Shown here in pieces: positions 47,338 through 59,090 of a stretch of DNA of 64,000 nucleotides; position 1 is the stretch's first letter; each line of letters begins with the position of its first letter. The stretch spans positions 52,169-116,168 of the forward strand of contig NDFF03000107.1 of NCBI GenBank assembly GCA_002150815.3, read 5' to 3'. The notes below the pieces were generated by a model. It was not told where the DNA came from. It made no database searches and saw only the letters and a program-made list of their open reading frames with translations. The stretch comes from Grammothele lineata (Eukaryota; Basidiomycota; Agaricomycetes; Polyporales; Polyporaceae). A program made the translations under genes and the position numbers.

Positions 47338-49707
47338 TCACGCCGTGAGCGCCGTGCGGGCTTTCTCGATCAGGTCAGCCCCCGCATCGGACCGCGGGCG
47401 GATCGAGCATTCAAACGGCTTGGGTTGACTGCCAAATAGCATGTATCGTCAGCGCTCCGACATACGGCCTCGAGACACGTCGCTCCCGCGACGCGCGGAG
47501 ACACTCACTTGACGAACCCGGACGTGTACTCCGCGGCGGGGGTGATCTCTCTCCCGTGGGCATCGGTGGCCTTGTTGACGTCGAAGAGCGCGATCACGCA
47601 GGCTGCTGCGAGCCACACGCTAGCCTCTGCGAACTCGCGCCCAGGGCAGAGACGGCGGCCGAACCCGAATACAAACTTGCGCGGATGAACTGCCTCGGCC
47701 ATGCGCGCATCCATCTCGAGCCAGCGTTCCGGCCGGAAGCGCTCCGGGTTGGGGAAGTACTCGGGGTCCTGGGACATGTTCCTGCGTTAGGGGATGTATC
47801 CATTTAAGTCTTCCGACGGAAAGCTGATGAGTACGAGGCACCATACCAGATGTTGGGGATAACCATGGTATTCTCAGGAATGTCGTGTCCGCGGTACTCG
47901 TCGCTATAGATGGTGTTATGAGGGATGGCTGCATGATGGCCGAGCGAGCGTCAAGTTAGCGTCCCATCTGACATGAGGCACGATCGTCGGGGACGAGGCG
48001 CGCGTACATACCTAAGGGCACGGGGCATCGCCACCTATTGCAGGTGCATGGCGCGCGACAGAGACAACCACCCAAGGCCAGCGTCAGCCCGCGCATCACG
48101 GACGGCGTGAAGAGTGGACGGGGTGCACGTACCGGAGGACCTCGCTAATGACGCAATCGAGATATGGGAGGTTCCCGCGATCCTCGAAGTCGGGAAGTCG
48201 TGTGCAGCCAACAACACGGTCGACTTCGTCTTGGGCCTTCCTGAAGACCTCCGGATGGAGGGTCATCGCAAGCATGAAGTTGGTCGTGGTAGTTGTTGTC
48301 TGTGGCTCATCAACATGTGTGTCATCGGAGCGCGGTGCCAGTGTGGACGTACCGTCTCGGTCCCGGCTACCCGTGAGATGTCAGCACGAATAACGGGTAT
48401 TAAGGGCAGGAAGGCTCTCACCAGCGAAGATCACCCCTGTCGCGCCTTTAATGTCGTCTGCCTCCTCTGCCGTCGGCCCATTGCGGCTATAAGTCTCTTC
48501 CAGAAGCGTCGCTGCGAACGAGGGGCGCGCAGTGCCCGCTGCCTGGACCGCACTATGAGCATTATCCCCTTCGCGAACAGGGAAGATGCCACACGGACCA
48601 TCTGCGCGCGAACCATATCGTACGGCGCGTCCATCATCACTCGGACCATCTCCCGGATCTTGAACGCTGTGCGTTTGAAACCCGCCCCGGGCATCCACGT
48701 CGGCAAGTTCTTGACTGTCGGTCACAAGAGAATCAGAGCCTGGACGTAACACCCCCCGCACTGCAAAAGCGTTGCGATTTCGGACGAGGGCACGAGACCG
48801 GTGTCACTCACGAACAGGGAAGAAGTCGACAACCATCGAACCAGGACTGCCCGCGCGGACAGTTTCGGAGGCAGTATCGCGGACCAAAGTGACGTATTTG
48901 TCGTCTAGGGAGTATACCCGGTGACCATAAGTTATGTCCATAATAATCCCGGTCGTCCACCTGCGAGGAGGGCGCGACATGGAAGCCAGGTGGTAAGAGT
49001 TCTAACTCGGAAAGACCCTGTTTACGCAGTGGGCGTACCTGTTTATGTGATTCACGAAGTCGTTAGGGGCCTTCAGGAAGTCTGTGAGAAGCATGTACGT
49101 CTCGCGCCGCTGAATTGGGCGGTAGCCTTCCAGGGAAGTTTTCGTCTGGAAGTTGTCGTGCATCCACTTTCTATGCCGGCGGAAACGGTCTCCGTACTTC
49201 ATGTGCGTGATGACGTTGTCCCAGCCCATTCTGCGGGAAAAGTGCTCAGTCAGCACGGGACGGCTCCCATTTCTGGAAAACATACAGCTCAGCTAGGAGG
49301 ATGAGCCTAGGCCGATCTGAAAAGTTGGCGCTCTTCTTCTCGAGCAGGTCCTGTGCCGCACGCAGCGAGTTGAGTACCAGGAGTGGCCGCCGGAAGATTT
49401 TGGCGTAAACAACATCGCCTGAGCCGAGGACGCCGAACGCTTTTAGTGAGCCGTCTTCTCGCGCGCTGAACCTAGAGTACTCACCGAAGCTCTTCCCCCA
49501 ATCCGCGAAAGTCCGTTCTTGGTACTCTTGCGGTAGCTGATGTACATTCCCGAGCACTGGTATTGATGGCGGGCCAGGCGGAAAACGCGAGAGCGTGTCG
49601 GAGGTCTTGAATCCGCGCAGGCGTGGGAAGGCGAGTCGTGCGAGGACAAGCAGGAACACAGCTACGCCTAAGGGTGTGAGGACTCGCCCAGAGATGGTAA
49701 CATCCAT
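47338..49707 (-). CDS. Cytochrome P450 (P450-D)
   Basis: An intact multi-exon P450, more distant from A-C. Membrane helix [15 protein letters not shown], hinge [50 protein letters not shown], and AGTET in a small exon near 48352. The K-helix ExxR lies in [13 protein letters not shown] in [10 protein letters not shown], and the haem loop [15 protein letters not shown] is here not split by an intron, unlike in A-C. The C-terminus is [17 protein letters not shown]. The loss or absence of the haem-loop intron, plus lower identity, puts it in another subfamily. All inspected splice sites are canonical. Substrate unknown. Confidence 0.86.
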
Positions 49708-50868
49708 AGCGTGTGTGGGTGCCTGCGTTCTTGTTGAGGGGCGGAAGGGGAGAGATGCCCGCCTCTCCGAGCTTTATACGTCAGGCGCACCGGCGGGGTT
49801 GGGGATGGAATGGCAGGGTCGCGCCGGCACCTTTCTCACTACCCCATTCGTCTCGCGCTGCGAGCGAGCTCGCGAGCTCGTATTGGCCCAGCCCGACAGG
49901 GTCCGAGTTTGCGACCCCGCGCGAGCCACGGGCGTGCGACGCGTATGGCCGGGGAAGTGTCCGGTGGGGTACAATACAGTTGATCGGGCGAAGCGTTCTG
50001 CCCGATGGCCCGATGGGCCGCCCGATGCATTCGCCTATCGGGAGACCGTGATGGACAGGGCAGGGGTGAGTTGACAGGCGAGCCAAACGTGAGCCGCGAG
50101 GGCGGCGGGGATGATGGCTTGACATGTCCTCGGGGCGAAAAGGGGGGCGGAGACTACCAGAGCGTGTCACCGGGCGCGTTGTGGCTTGAGAAGCAACACT
50201 CGCGTCGAGACGGAGACGACCGACGAAGCAAGAAGTTAGAATTACGAGTGTAGCATGGGACCACGCCGCTCCTCTTCCCGATGCGTGTGATTGCCCCTAT
50301 GACCGAAGCAAGTAACGCCGATAACACGTCAAGGAGGTTCTTGCCTGGAGTTGGAAGACAGTAAGACGGCGGCGCGTGCTCGAGGGTGAAACCTAGTGAA
50401 ATTCGGGAGAGCCTGGAAAAGAAGTTAGGAACGTCTTTGCAGCCTGGGTAGCCCTGGATCGCTCACACGTTACGTACGAAAACAATAGCATGCGAGCGCG
50501 CCCACTTCCGTCACGTCTTGTTTCCTGATTGAAATTTCTGCACGCGCGATAACATGCGAGGGTTCCAGGAGACGAGGCCGGTCTTCGCACTGAATCCACG
50601 GATATTTCTGAAGACATGATGGAGTAGGTGAGGACTCGGGGAGAGAGATAGCGTTCGCGGGTACGCACTGATCCACACAAGGCTCATGCGGGCCTAACCC
50701 TAAACGAGTTGATCCGATGGCAGGGTAGTGCTACGAAAGCAGCTTGCGCGGAGGAGGTGGAACTACGAAACCAAACGTTGCGTCGCCACCGAAACGCACC
50801 TATCCGGAAGTCCAAACGTCTTTGGGAAAGATTGCGCAGCGTGACAGTTAAAGTTTTGGAGCCCAATA
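49708..50868. other. GC-rich intergenic region
   Basis: Apart from the P450-D promoter no gene is recognised. Long open frames on both strands reflect GC content. Confidence 0.4.
49773..49778 (-). promoter_or_regulatory. TATA box of P450-D
   Basis: TATAAA on the minus strand about 65 nt upstream of the start, directly preceded by TGACG. Confidence 0.45.
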
Positions 50869-50941
50869 GGTTGCGTGGTGTAGTGGTTATCACTCCTGTC
50901 TTACACACAGGCGGTCGTCGGTTCGATCCCGGCCGCAATCA
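50869..50941 (+). tRNA. tRNA-Val (anticodon UAC)
   Basis: A 73-nt cloverleaf. Acceptor stem GGTTGCG pairs with CGCAATC, with discriminator A. The D arm is GTGTAGTGGTTATCAC. The anticodon stem CCTGT/ACAGG encloses loop CTTACAC, so the anticodon is TAC, reading GTA (Val). The T arm is GTCGG-TTCGATC-CCGGC. No intron. A T-rich run (TTTTCTT) just downstream can serve as the Pol III terminator. A and B box sequences are normal. Confidence 0.95.
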
Positions 50942-52964
50942 CCATTTTCTTATCTTCAATGTGCATGTCAACCTAGGCGTCAGCTGTCTCTGCTTCGTTT
51001 CTGCGTACGGTAATTTCGTCTACGGTACGCCGGCGAAATCGGCTCTGGCATCTCCCGGTTCTATCGCCGATTGCTGCGTTGTTAGAGCGCTGCCGCACGA
51101 TGAATCTTCCACCATCGCTTACATATGTAGGTTTCGAGTCTTCATGCCGGTGACAGCGGCCCACCACAGTCACCAATGTGTATGTCAGTGCGGATTATGC
51201 GAGATGTTGCCTATAATCTCGCCGGACTCCGGGGTCAGATATGCACATTCAGATTGTTCCGCTGACATGGTCATGGGACGTCGCCGCCGCAGAAGACCCA
51301 GGTCCCGACAAGGGAATGGCCATAACCACACTGCGTCTCCGACGCTCATTCGCCTCAGTGACACCTGCCGTGAAGGAGAAGCAAGGCTTAGAGTGAGAAC
51401 TAGCTTTTGGAGCATCGCGAAGAGGCCCCTGCAAGACGTACAATGGAAGCCCCATAAACGCGTTACGTCGCCCCCCGGGGAAATCGTAAGAAGTCCGCGG
51501 TGCAGATTGAAAGTCTGTGGGCATGTGCAGCCTGACCCGAGGCTGGCTAGACTGCACTCGGCCGCATAGCATGTGTAAAGGACACCACGGACGTCCAACG
51601 GAGCTCGTATAGTGCCACTCTTCGCGCATCACCATCTGACGCGTGCCACTGAGCGTCGACGACCCTTGAACTTGAAGACGCCGTCAAGCGCCTTGTACGT
51701 CTGTGGAGTTATCAGGGTAGTCTGGTATCCGTCCATGGGACGTCAGGGGAGGCCAGGCCGGTTTCCGATTTCTTAGTCCACTCCGTGGCAAATACCTCCC
51801 CTTCCACCCGGGACGACAACCTGCATCATATTGCGGGTTTCTGTGTATGACCTGATTTCTGTCATCCACGGCGCGCTCGCGTTGTTGCCGAAACGAGCGT
51901 CCCTGAGCCCTGGTACATCCAATATAAGCGCTATGCCGGCTCGGTTCAGGATCGTATTGGATGGTGGAAGGCGCTCTGGAGGCCGTTCTGTCCTTCTCTG
52001 ACACGATCCGCACCGGCACTTCTGTAGCCAGGCGATGCTGCCTCCGTGGCCATTTGAGCTGACCCGAGGCGAGCTGACCGCCGTCATTCCGTTACTGCGG
52101 GTTGCTATCAGGCGGCAATATGGACGTACCGACGATGGGTGTTCCGAGAATTTGGCCTCCGTCGACCGCATTTGATTGTGTGCCTATAGATACGCGTGAT
52201 TCACCTCGTATTTTACAGCATTCTCGGGGTGACCTCCACGTTCGCAGGCTATTGCAGACGTGCGGTGGCTGACAAATGGCAAATTAGGGTTCACTTGGCC
52301 CAAAGTCGACCGTCCACCTACGGCGCAGTCCAGCGAGGGACGCATTATCGTGAGTGCGGCTGCGTGATGTGAGCTATATCGCGCTCGCCACTGACATGCT
52401 GCTAGACTTCTTAGGGATGATCCTAACCTGAACGCGTTGTCGATGTGTACTCGGCACAAGTTCGCTGCGGTAATTTAGTGCCTCGATCCGCGGCCGCATC
52501 CTGGTAGGCAAAATCAGTCAGTTCTAGAGTATGCCGCTAGGCAGCGGTGCCGAGGACGCACTCTATTGATTTCAGAGATCCGCAGGGCGACTTCCTATTC
52601 CCGGGTACCAAGCGATCCCTCATGTGCTCTTCATCTGAGGCTAACCAGGCGACCTGTAACCTTATCTCTGCTGTCAGCCTCGTACACCGGCAACTCACCT
52701 ACTTCCTGCGTTCAAGTTTAGATAGCACTGCGGCTGACGGCAGAACCCAATCTGTCACGCCGCGAGCCTCCACCGCGTCGGCGTCGGGATCAACGCCTGC
52801 TCGTTCGTGCTTTCTGCGCCTGACGCCGCAACTCTCTCCGCTGAACTCGCGCACGCTCCTGCCTCGACACCTTCTTGCCATCTTCTCATTCGAGCCATAG
52901 ACGGGCCCTCTTCGACCCAGCCGCACTCCGGATCCATAGGCCCGACCCCTCGGAGGAGCAAACG
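50942..52964. other. Intergenic region, nothing recognised
   Basis: About 2 kb. Open frames overlap on both strands with no motif or consistent splice pattern. Possibly decayed sequence. Confidence 0.4.
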
Positions 52965-53676
52965 ATGTCGTCGGCGCGCGCACTCCCACAGCCACCACGC
53001 CCTAGCACGCGCGCGCGGCCGGACATGTCCATCGTGCTGATGAAGACCATACTCCTCCTTCAAAGCGCGTTCGAGCCCGATGCGGACCCCGTGGACATCG
53101 ACGCCCAATGTGAGGAACTAGACCGCGAGGTGGGGTGCACGCGCATCCGCATCGAGCAGGAGCGCGAGGAGGCCGCGGCGGAGGCGGCTGACCGCGTGCT
53201 TCGTATTGAGGTCGCGGCGTTCTTGAAGGAAAGGGGAGAGAGCCAGCGGGACGGTGAGTGTTGGTATCAGAACCTTGAGCGCCGCTGCGTGTCAAGGTTG
53301 GCTTAAGCTGCGGTACAGGCACGGAGTCCAGCATTGAGGGCGAGCCCGATGAGGTCGTCTCTGTTACGTCATGGTGTACTGCCGAAGACTCTATCGTATC
53401 CTATGAGACCAACAACTCGGTAAGTCCTCCATTATCGGTGGCGGGTGGTTGGCAGGTGCAACGTACTCACGCACGAGCCAGATGTCTGACATGTCGCTGT
53501 GCTCCGAGTCGGAGGTGGTTGATGACTCCATATTCGACAGCCCCCTCGCTCTCCGGGCAATGAGGCGTGGTGCTGAGACCGAAGCTAGTTGGCGAGCGAA
53601 TATGCTGAGCTTCGAATCATTCGCTTCCCCTACTGCGGGCGCTCCGCCCCCGACACTCTTCCTGTACGAATTGTAG
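52965..53676 (+). CDS. Small hypothetical protein, coiled-coil and acidic tail
   Basis: Join(52965..53253, 53319..53419, 53482..53676) gives 194 aa with correct phases (1 then 0) and canonical GTGAGT/CAG and GTAAGT/CAG junctions. The N-terminus is Arg/Pro-rich (MSSARALPQPPRPSTRARP). A short hydrophobic helix and a charged helix follow (EELDREVGCTRIRIEQEREE then AAAEAADRVLRIEVAAFL). The second half is acidic and Ser-rich (MSLCSESEVVDDSIFDSP) and ends PPPTLFLYEL. I recognise no family. The open frame across three exons argues that it is a real gene. An earlier start or 5' exon is possible because the upstream frame is also open to 52875. Confidence 0.55.
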
Positions 53677-53912
53677 CAGTGGTGCAGTCTGTTATGGATC
53701 GTGAGACACTTAACGTTGCCTTCTTGTTCAGGGATCTTTTGGTTGATAAAGGATGTCTTCATTAGTGGCTCTGGTATATAGGAAGAAATACATAATCGGG
53801 CGATAGATATATGGGATACGAAACTACGCGGACTCGTCAGTCAATCCTATGAGGCCATGAAGTCAACGAAAGCAGAGATCACAGATACGACAGTCATACA
53901 TATTGACGTACT

Positions 53913-55065
53913 TCATGGGACTGGGACCGGTTCTGCCTGGTCCTGTTCTGGCTGACCCCAACCCTCGATGGCCTCAAGCCCCAAGATTTCCGGAAGCCGG
54001 TTCCAGGTCTTGCGCTGCTCGTCGAGCAACCGCTCTCGCAGCTTCAGGCGACAGCGGTCGCAGATCGAGGTGAATGCGCTCGGAAATCCATGCTCCTCGG
54101 CGGCTTCGAGCTCGTTATCAAAGTACATCTCCCAGTCCCAGAACGGATGCACGCCCGCGACGAGTTTCGGGTTGCGCTCGTACCCGAAGAAGAGTGCCTG
54201 GATACTCGCCTGGCATCCACGCACGGTCTGACAGCCGTCCGCACGGAAAGGCGTGAACGCGCGGAGGACGCCCCCAGTGGTCGCGAGCATCAATGCGGGC
54301 ACGGCAGCAAGCACCCTCGTCACGTCTGTAAGGGACAACTGCTCGATAGTGCCATCCTCCCGTGGGAGACCGTTCATGACGTCGGCACCGAGCGTAGCGC
54401 AGACAGCAAGCGCGGAGGGGAGGATGGATGTGCATTCGGTGAGGCGGGCGATGTTGACGACGCCGATGGCAAATTTGCAATCGCGCCAGAGCTCCGGGGA
54501 GTAAGCGTGTTCGTACCAGGTATCGTAGTCGCGGGCGTAGTGGCTCTTAAGGTAGGCAAGCGCCTCTTCTAAAAGGTGGTCTATCTGGTACTTGTGTCCG
54601 ATACGGGCATATGCGGAGATCTCCTCGAATGTTGGCTGCCACCCATCGATGCGAAGGAGTCTGGCGCGAACAACATGGAGTGGCGGGGTGGTAGAAAGAG
54701 ATGTCGACTTACCTGGGCGATTTTCCGGGGAAGAGAACTCTGAGAACGTATCTCCAGGCCAACGGCGAGTCTTCGAGATAGATCACAGGATGGTTTTCCT
54801 GCGGGGCGCAAGGAGACTGTGGTGGGGGCTGAGGCAATGAGAACATATCCGCGAGGACAAGAGAGTGCTCGATCAGGGTTCCTTTGTAGACTCTGAACTC
54901 GGTGTTGGAGGCAATTAATGTAACGGTACCATCTTGGAACCAAAACTCGCTATCCCTTTTGACTGCCGCCGCGTTCGTCGGAGGTATTCCTTGCTCCTGG
55001 CCTGGCATGTCATTAACTGGGTCGGGTTCTATGCGAGTTCTCTTTCGAGACGGGCTGGAGGACAT
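53913..55065 (-). CDS. BTB/POZ domain protein BTB-6
   Basis: Complement(53913..54660, 54713..55065), 366 aa. MSSSPSRKRTRIEPD opens with the basic motif. BTB core SEFWFQDGTVTLIASNTEFR to IYLEDSPLAWRYVLRVLFP. Exon 2: TFEEISAYARI-GHKYQI, FAIGVVNIARLTEC, REDGTIEQLSL, CQTVRGC, HPFWDWEMYF, and ICDRCRLKL, then TWNRLPEILGLEAIEGWG and an acidic end. It is divergent from BTB-7; the 453-nt space between them carries one dyad element. No lesions. Phase-2 intron at the fixed site. Confidence 0.87.
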
Positions 55066-55518
55066 GGCAGATAGGTGATCAGAACGAGAGCGGGAGTAAA
55101 GAGAGTACTAGAAATTCGGTGGTACTAGTAGTTGCTGTGAAAGAATGAGGCGCGCAACGAGCGTGGATTTCGGCGTAACGAACGCGTTACATCACGCGTA
55201 TGTCACGCAGCGACCATCGCTGACCATCGTCTTATTGCTCCTGAGCATGAACTTAAAGGACCGTCGGGCTAGTAAAGAGAACGGAGGTATGTAGGGTTGC
55301 TTGGTTATACAAGTCCGTGGCCATGCACTGACCTGCTATTGCTAAACAGGGGACCTGAGACGCATTCGGCCCCGTCCTGACTCAGGGATGATCACCACTT
55401 TTTACGTCACACGATGTCCATTTAACAGTACGCGCGAATGCCGCGGTACGTGGCCGTCTTGCCTCTTCCACCGTGCACTACTTAGTTTCTCTACAGCGTT
55501 ACACGCACTCGACACTCG
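55066..55518. other. Divergent promoter of BTB-6 and BTB-7
   Basis: No gene. It contains one copy of the shared 32-nt dyad element, listed next. Confidence 0.5.
55175..55206. promoter_or_regulatory. BTB dyad promoter element, copy 1
   Basis: Left arm GTAACGAACGCGTTA, centre CA, right arm TCACGCGTATGTCAC; 11 of 15 arm positions are symmetrical. It lies 110 nt upstream of BTB-6 and 313 nt upstream of BTB-7. Confidence 0.55.
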
Positions 55519-56836
55519 ATGGCCTCTGCAGACGGCGCTTACGATCCTCGCAAACGTATGCGGACGGAGGAACCTAGAGAACTAGAGCGAACCGGCGGGG
55601 ATCGGCAGTCCACACCGCTCGACCATTTTCAACAGAGCCAGCAAATGTTCGAGCAGCCAATGAGTCATTTACCTCCACAACGAGATGGGGAATTCTGGTT
55701 CCCAGACGGTACGGTCATCCTGGAGGTTGGCCGGATCGAATTTCGCGTGTACAAGGGGCCACTTGTACTGCATTCTACCATCTTCGCGAGCATGTTCTCT
55801 CCAGATAACCCTCCTCCGTACGACCCATGTTACACTCCCGGACTTCTTTGCCCCCGCATCATCCTCGATGACTCTCCCGGAGCCTGGAGGCACGTATTAC
55901 GAGCCATCTTTCCTGGGAGAAACACTCAGTACGTACGCGACGTATCCTCTCCCAATACGCAGGCTTCTGATGCGGCGTCGATGAAGGTTTATTCCTGATG
56001 GTATTTGTATCGTTCCATCTTTCCACCAAATCTCCGCGTTTGCGCGTCTCGGACACAAATACAAGATGAGCGGCCTCCTCGCGCATGCCCTTTACTTTCT
56101 TCGATCCCACTTTCCCAACACCCCGCACGCCTGGTCCAACAACCAAACCTACGTGCCTGCAGGTTGGGAGCACGCGCATGCGATCGGTGTCGTCAACATT
56201 GCGTGGCTAACTCGGTGCAAGTCGCTCCTTCCCACCGCCCTCCTCGCCTGCTGCGCGCTCGACGACACGCAGCTTGACGCTGGGTTCTTGCGCGAGGATG
56301 GCTCGAGAGAACGTCTGGACGAGCACGACCGGACGCGCGTTATCAAATTTGGGCGACCCTTGCTTGCCGCCGGGGTCGTTTTCGCATTACGACTCTCTTG
56401 GATGTCCTTGTTCGGGGGACCTCAAAGTTGCAGCCACGCGGATCGACAGTGCTCCCTAGAGCTCCACGATGCGATCACTACTCTTACGACGGTTCCCCAC
56501 CACTCGCGGCCGTGGATGAGTCCTTTTTGGGACTGGTCAAAAGTCTACGAGGCGGTCTGTGATGGGTCCACGATGTGTTGCGCCTGTTATAATTGGATAG
56601 AGCAGACCTGGGATGAGGCGCAGCAGACCGTGTGGGATATCCTTCCCGACTTAATGGGTCTAGAGGTCTGGGTGTCCAATTGGGGCAATGACTCGGGCAG
56701 TGACTCGGATTCAAGCTCTAGCTCCAGCCTTTCATCCTGTTCCGATTCCGATTCTGTGTCTAAATCGAGCTCCACAGACTCCAGTACGACTCAGGACTCG
56801 AGCTCCAGCTCCTCCGACTATTCCGGCGATTCCTGA
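55519..56836 (+). CDS. BTB/POZ domain protein BTB-7 with Ser/Asp-rich tail
   Basis: Join(55519..55928, 55987..56836), 419 aa, the longest member with a firm end. Basic motif RKRMRTEE. BTB core GEFWFPDGTVILEVGRIEFR to IILDDSPGAWRHVLRAIFP. Exon 2: SFHQISAFARL-GHKYKM, HAIGVVNIAWLTRC, LREDGSRERLD, CSHADRQC, and MCCACYNWIEQ. After the family's normal end there is an added tail of about 50 residues made largely of Ser and Asp (SGSDSDSSSSSSLSS and similar). The intron acceptor (GATGAAG|G) is weaker than in other members; other AG sites in the intron would hit a stop. The tail may be a phosphorylation-prone acidic region, which is inference. Confidence 0.83.
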
Positions 56837-57483
56837 GTCCTTGGTCATGCATCTTTGATTCATCCCCGTCCACGCCATTACGCCATACCCTGCTCAGCTC
56901 TGAGATAATTGGCCTGTTCACGTTATGAGGTAGACTTTCTCTGCTCCATTAGTTGATACCAGTGTCTCGTACCCGGTGATCGTTTGCTTACTTGAGTTAC
57001 CGGCCACTGGCAGCTCTGCCAGTATAATAACTATGTCATGTGTAATGCCCAATGTGACTCTCCTTATCTCCTTCCTCACTAACCCCTACGAGTCTAACGC
57101 TACACCTACCAGACCCCTAGTCCAGGCCGATGTTCATTCACTTCAGTGCGCGCGACGATGTGCGTGCGCGTCCGGCGTGACATACGTGTTACATAACGCG
57201 TTTGTCACACATGAGAAAGTCACCTTGCACTTTCTCGGGATGTTATTTTGCAACCGTCGTCTTCAGCTAGCACCGGCCGAAAGTCTGAGCGACCAATGGC
57301 CGAGACACACTCGGAGCGAACTCCTAGCTCTACTGCATATCCTTCATGTGACCCGCTTATCTCAGGGTTGTAGCGGCGACACCTCGCGTCGAATTACGCG
57401 AAAACTTGAAATACTGGCGGCGTGCGTACTACACCTTCCTCCTTGCTGCTACGTGTCAATCCTCTCTCACTTACACACTCTCG
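56837..57483. other. Spacer and BTB-8 promoter
   Basis: No gene. It includes dyad element copy 2. Confidence 0.45.
57177..57208. promoter_or_regulatory. BTB dyad promoter element, copy 2
   Basis: Left arm GTGACATACGTGTTA, centre CA, right arm TAACGCGTTTGTCAC; 13 of 15 arm positions are symmetrical. 276 nt upstream of BTB-8. Confidence 0.6.
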
Positions 57484-58683
57484 ATGGACTCAGCGCTTAA
57501 GTCATTTGAGGGAGGACTCGCGGAGTCTCCGGCGAGCAGCGACCCCAGCTCGAACCCCGTCAAGTTAGAGGGGCACTCTCATGATAGCCAACCCAGCATA
57601 CGCCCAGGAGCCCCAGTCCAGCCACAGATACGTCAAGACGAGGAGTTCTGGTTTATGGACGGCACGGTAGCCTTGTTGGCTGGCGGTGTAGAGTTCCGCG
57701 TGTACATGGGTACGCTCGTCGAGCATTCCGCCGTATTCGCCAGTATGGTTTCTAGTACGCAACCACCCGCAAACCGTCCCCTACACGTCGTAGCGGGCAC
57801 CCTTTACCCCACTATCATCCTTGATGATCCGCCTCACGCTTGGAGGCATGTTCTACGAATCCTCTTCCCAAGGACAGATCTCCGGTGAGTTACTGCACCC
57901 TATGCGTGTTAGTGTCGGCCTTACTCACCAAACTCGCCGTGTCTGGTTTCGCCCTCTAGGAATTGCCTACCCTCCGAAGACGCCCCTCCTCCCACTTTCC
58001 ACCAAATCTCCGCGTATGCACGTCTGGGCCATAAGTACCACATGCGCGGCCTCGTAGAACAAGCTCTCGCATTCTTGCAGCGTCACTTTACCACCTCGCT
58101 CGCAGTATATCGCCGGAAGGCGTTGTACGTGCCCGAGGGATGGGGACTCGCGCAAGCCATCGGGGTCGTCAACATCGCGCGGCTCACTGGCTGCCACAGT
58201 ATCCTCCCCACCGCCATGATCGCCTGTTGCGCCCTCGCCGGAAACGAGTCCCGGGGCGTTGTACATCAAGACGGCAGCATCGAGCATCTCGCCCCGGCCG
58301 ATCTGGAACAGATCGCTAACAACGCACGTGGGGCATTCGTGACCGCGGTAGGCTTCGCCGTCATCGACACATTCAGCTGCCTGGAAGACGTGGCTGCGGA
58401 GCGCGGATGCCTCCTCAACGGAAACTGCATGATTGTCGTTACCGAGGCTTTCTGCTCTATGTACGAGCACCGCCCCGAACTGTTCGCGTCCCGCTGTGGG
58501 AGTCCTTTCGCGGAGTGGAAGAAGCATTACGATACGTGCTGTCAGGGACTTGAAGTTTGCGAACGGTGCTATGCGCGCTTGGAACGTCGGTGGGCAGAGG
58601 AACAGCGTAAATTCTGGATTGACCTTCCGATCCTCATGGGCGTTGTGGTGGAGGGATGGCCCGGCGGTTCTGGTGATGCCTGA
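57484..58683 (+). CDS. BTB/POZ domain protein BTB-8
   Basis: Join(57484..57884, 57960..58683), 374 aa. The N-terminus is acidic and Ser/Pro-rich rather than basic. BTB core EEFWFMDGTVALLAGGVEFR to IILDDPPHAWRHVLRILFP. Exon 2: NCLPSEDAPPPTFHQISAYA, then GHKYHM, QAIGVVNIARLTGC, HQDGSIEHLAP, CLLNGNC, and EVCERCYARLE, ending VVVEGWPGGSGDA. Note DPPHAW where relatives have DSPxAW. Intron phase 2 at the fixed site. Same strand as BTB-7 and BTB-9. Confidence 0.86.
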
Positions 58684-59090
58684 TGATTTGAACGCTGTAT
58701 CTTCTGTACATGCCTGACTGGACATCTCTTTCAAACGCCAGCTTGATTTCATAGTTCTCTTGATGTCGTGCGCTCGATATGCTTCCATCGTTCACCGCTG
58801 TACGCGTAGGTCCCACTCTGTCGCCGTGACCGTGAAACGCTCTGCCCACGAGTGACTGACGCGTTACATAACGCGTCAGTCACAGGCGCTACCGCAGCAT
58901 CGCGGTCGTTAATGAGCTGCAACCATCACGGTTTAGCGAGTCTTCCCCATGTTCAAGTCAGCGTCGACTTGAGTTTCTGCTTCCATTGCCGAATCCGTTT
59001 CTTCGTCTTTACTCCTTCTTTATCTCTTCTGCTGCGTGTAAGAGAACGCTACTCTCACAGCAAGCTACAAGCCCTCAAACACCGTTCGAG
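58684..59090. other. Spacer and BTB-9 promoter
   Basis: No gene. It contains the perfect dyad element copy 3. Confidence 0.45.
58852..58883. promoter_or_regulatory. BTB dyad promoter element, copy 3 (perfect)
   Basis: Left arm GTGACTGACGCGTTA, centre CA, right arm TAACGCGTCAGTCAC: all 15 arm positions pair. 208 nt upstream of BTB-9. Confidence 0.65.

Noticed and set aside
50709..51569. 286-codon plus-strand open frame
   Set aside because: It runs straight through the tRNA-Val gene and has no protein motif; a chance frame.
57967..58788. 273-codon minus-strand open frame
   Set aside because: Antisense to BTB-8 exon 2, which has clear family motifs.
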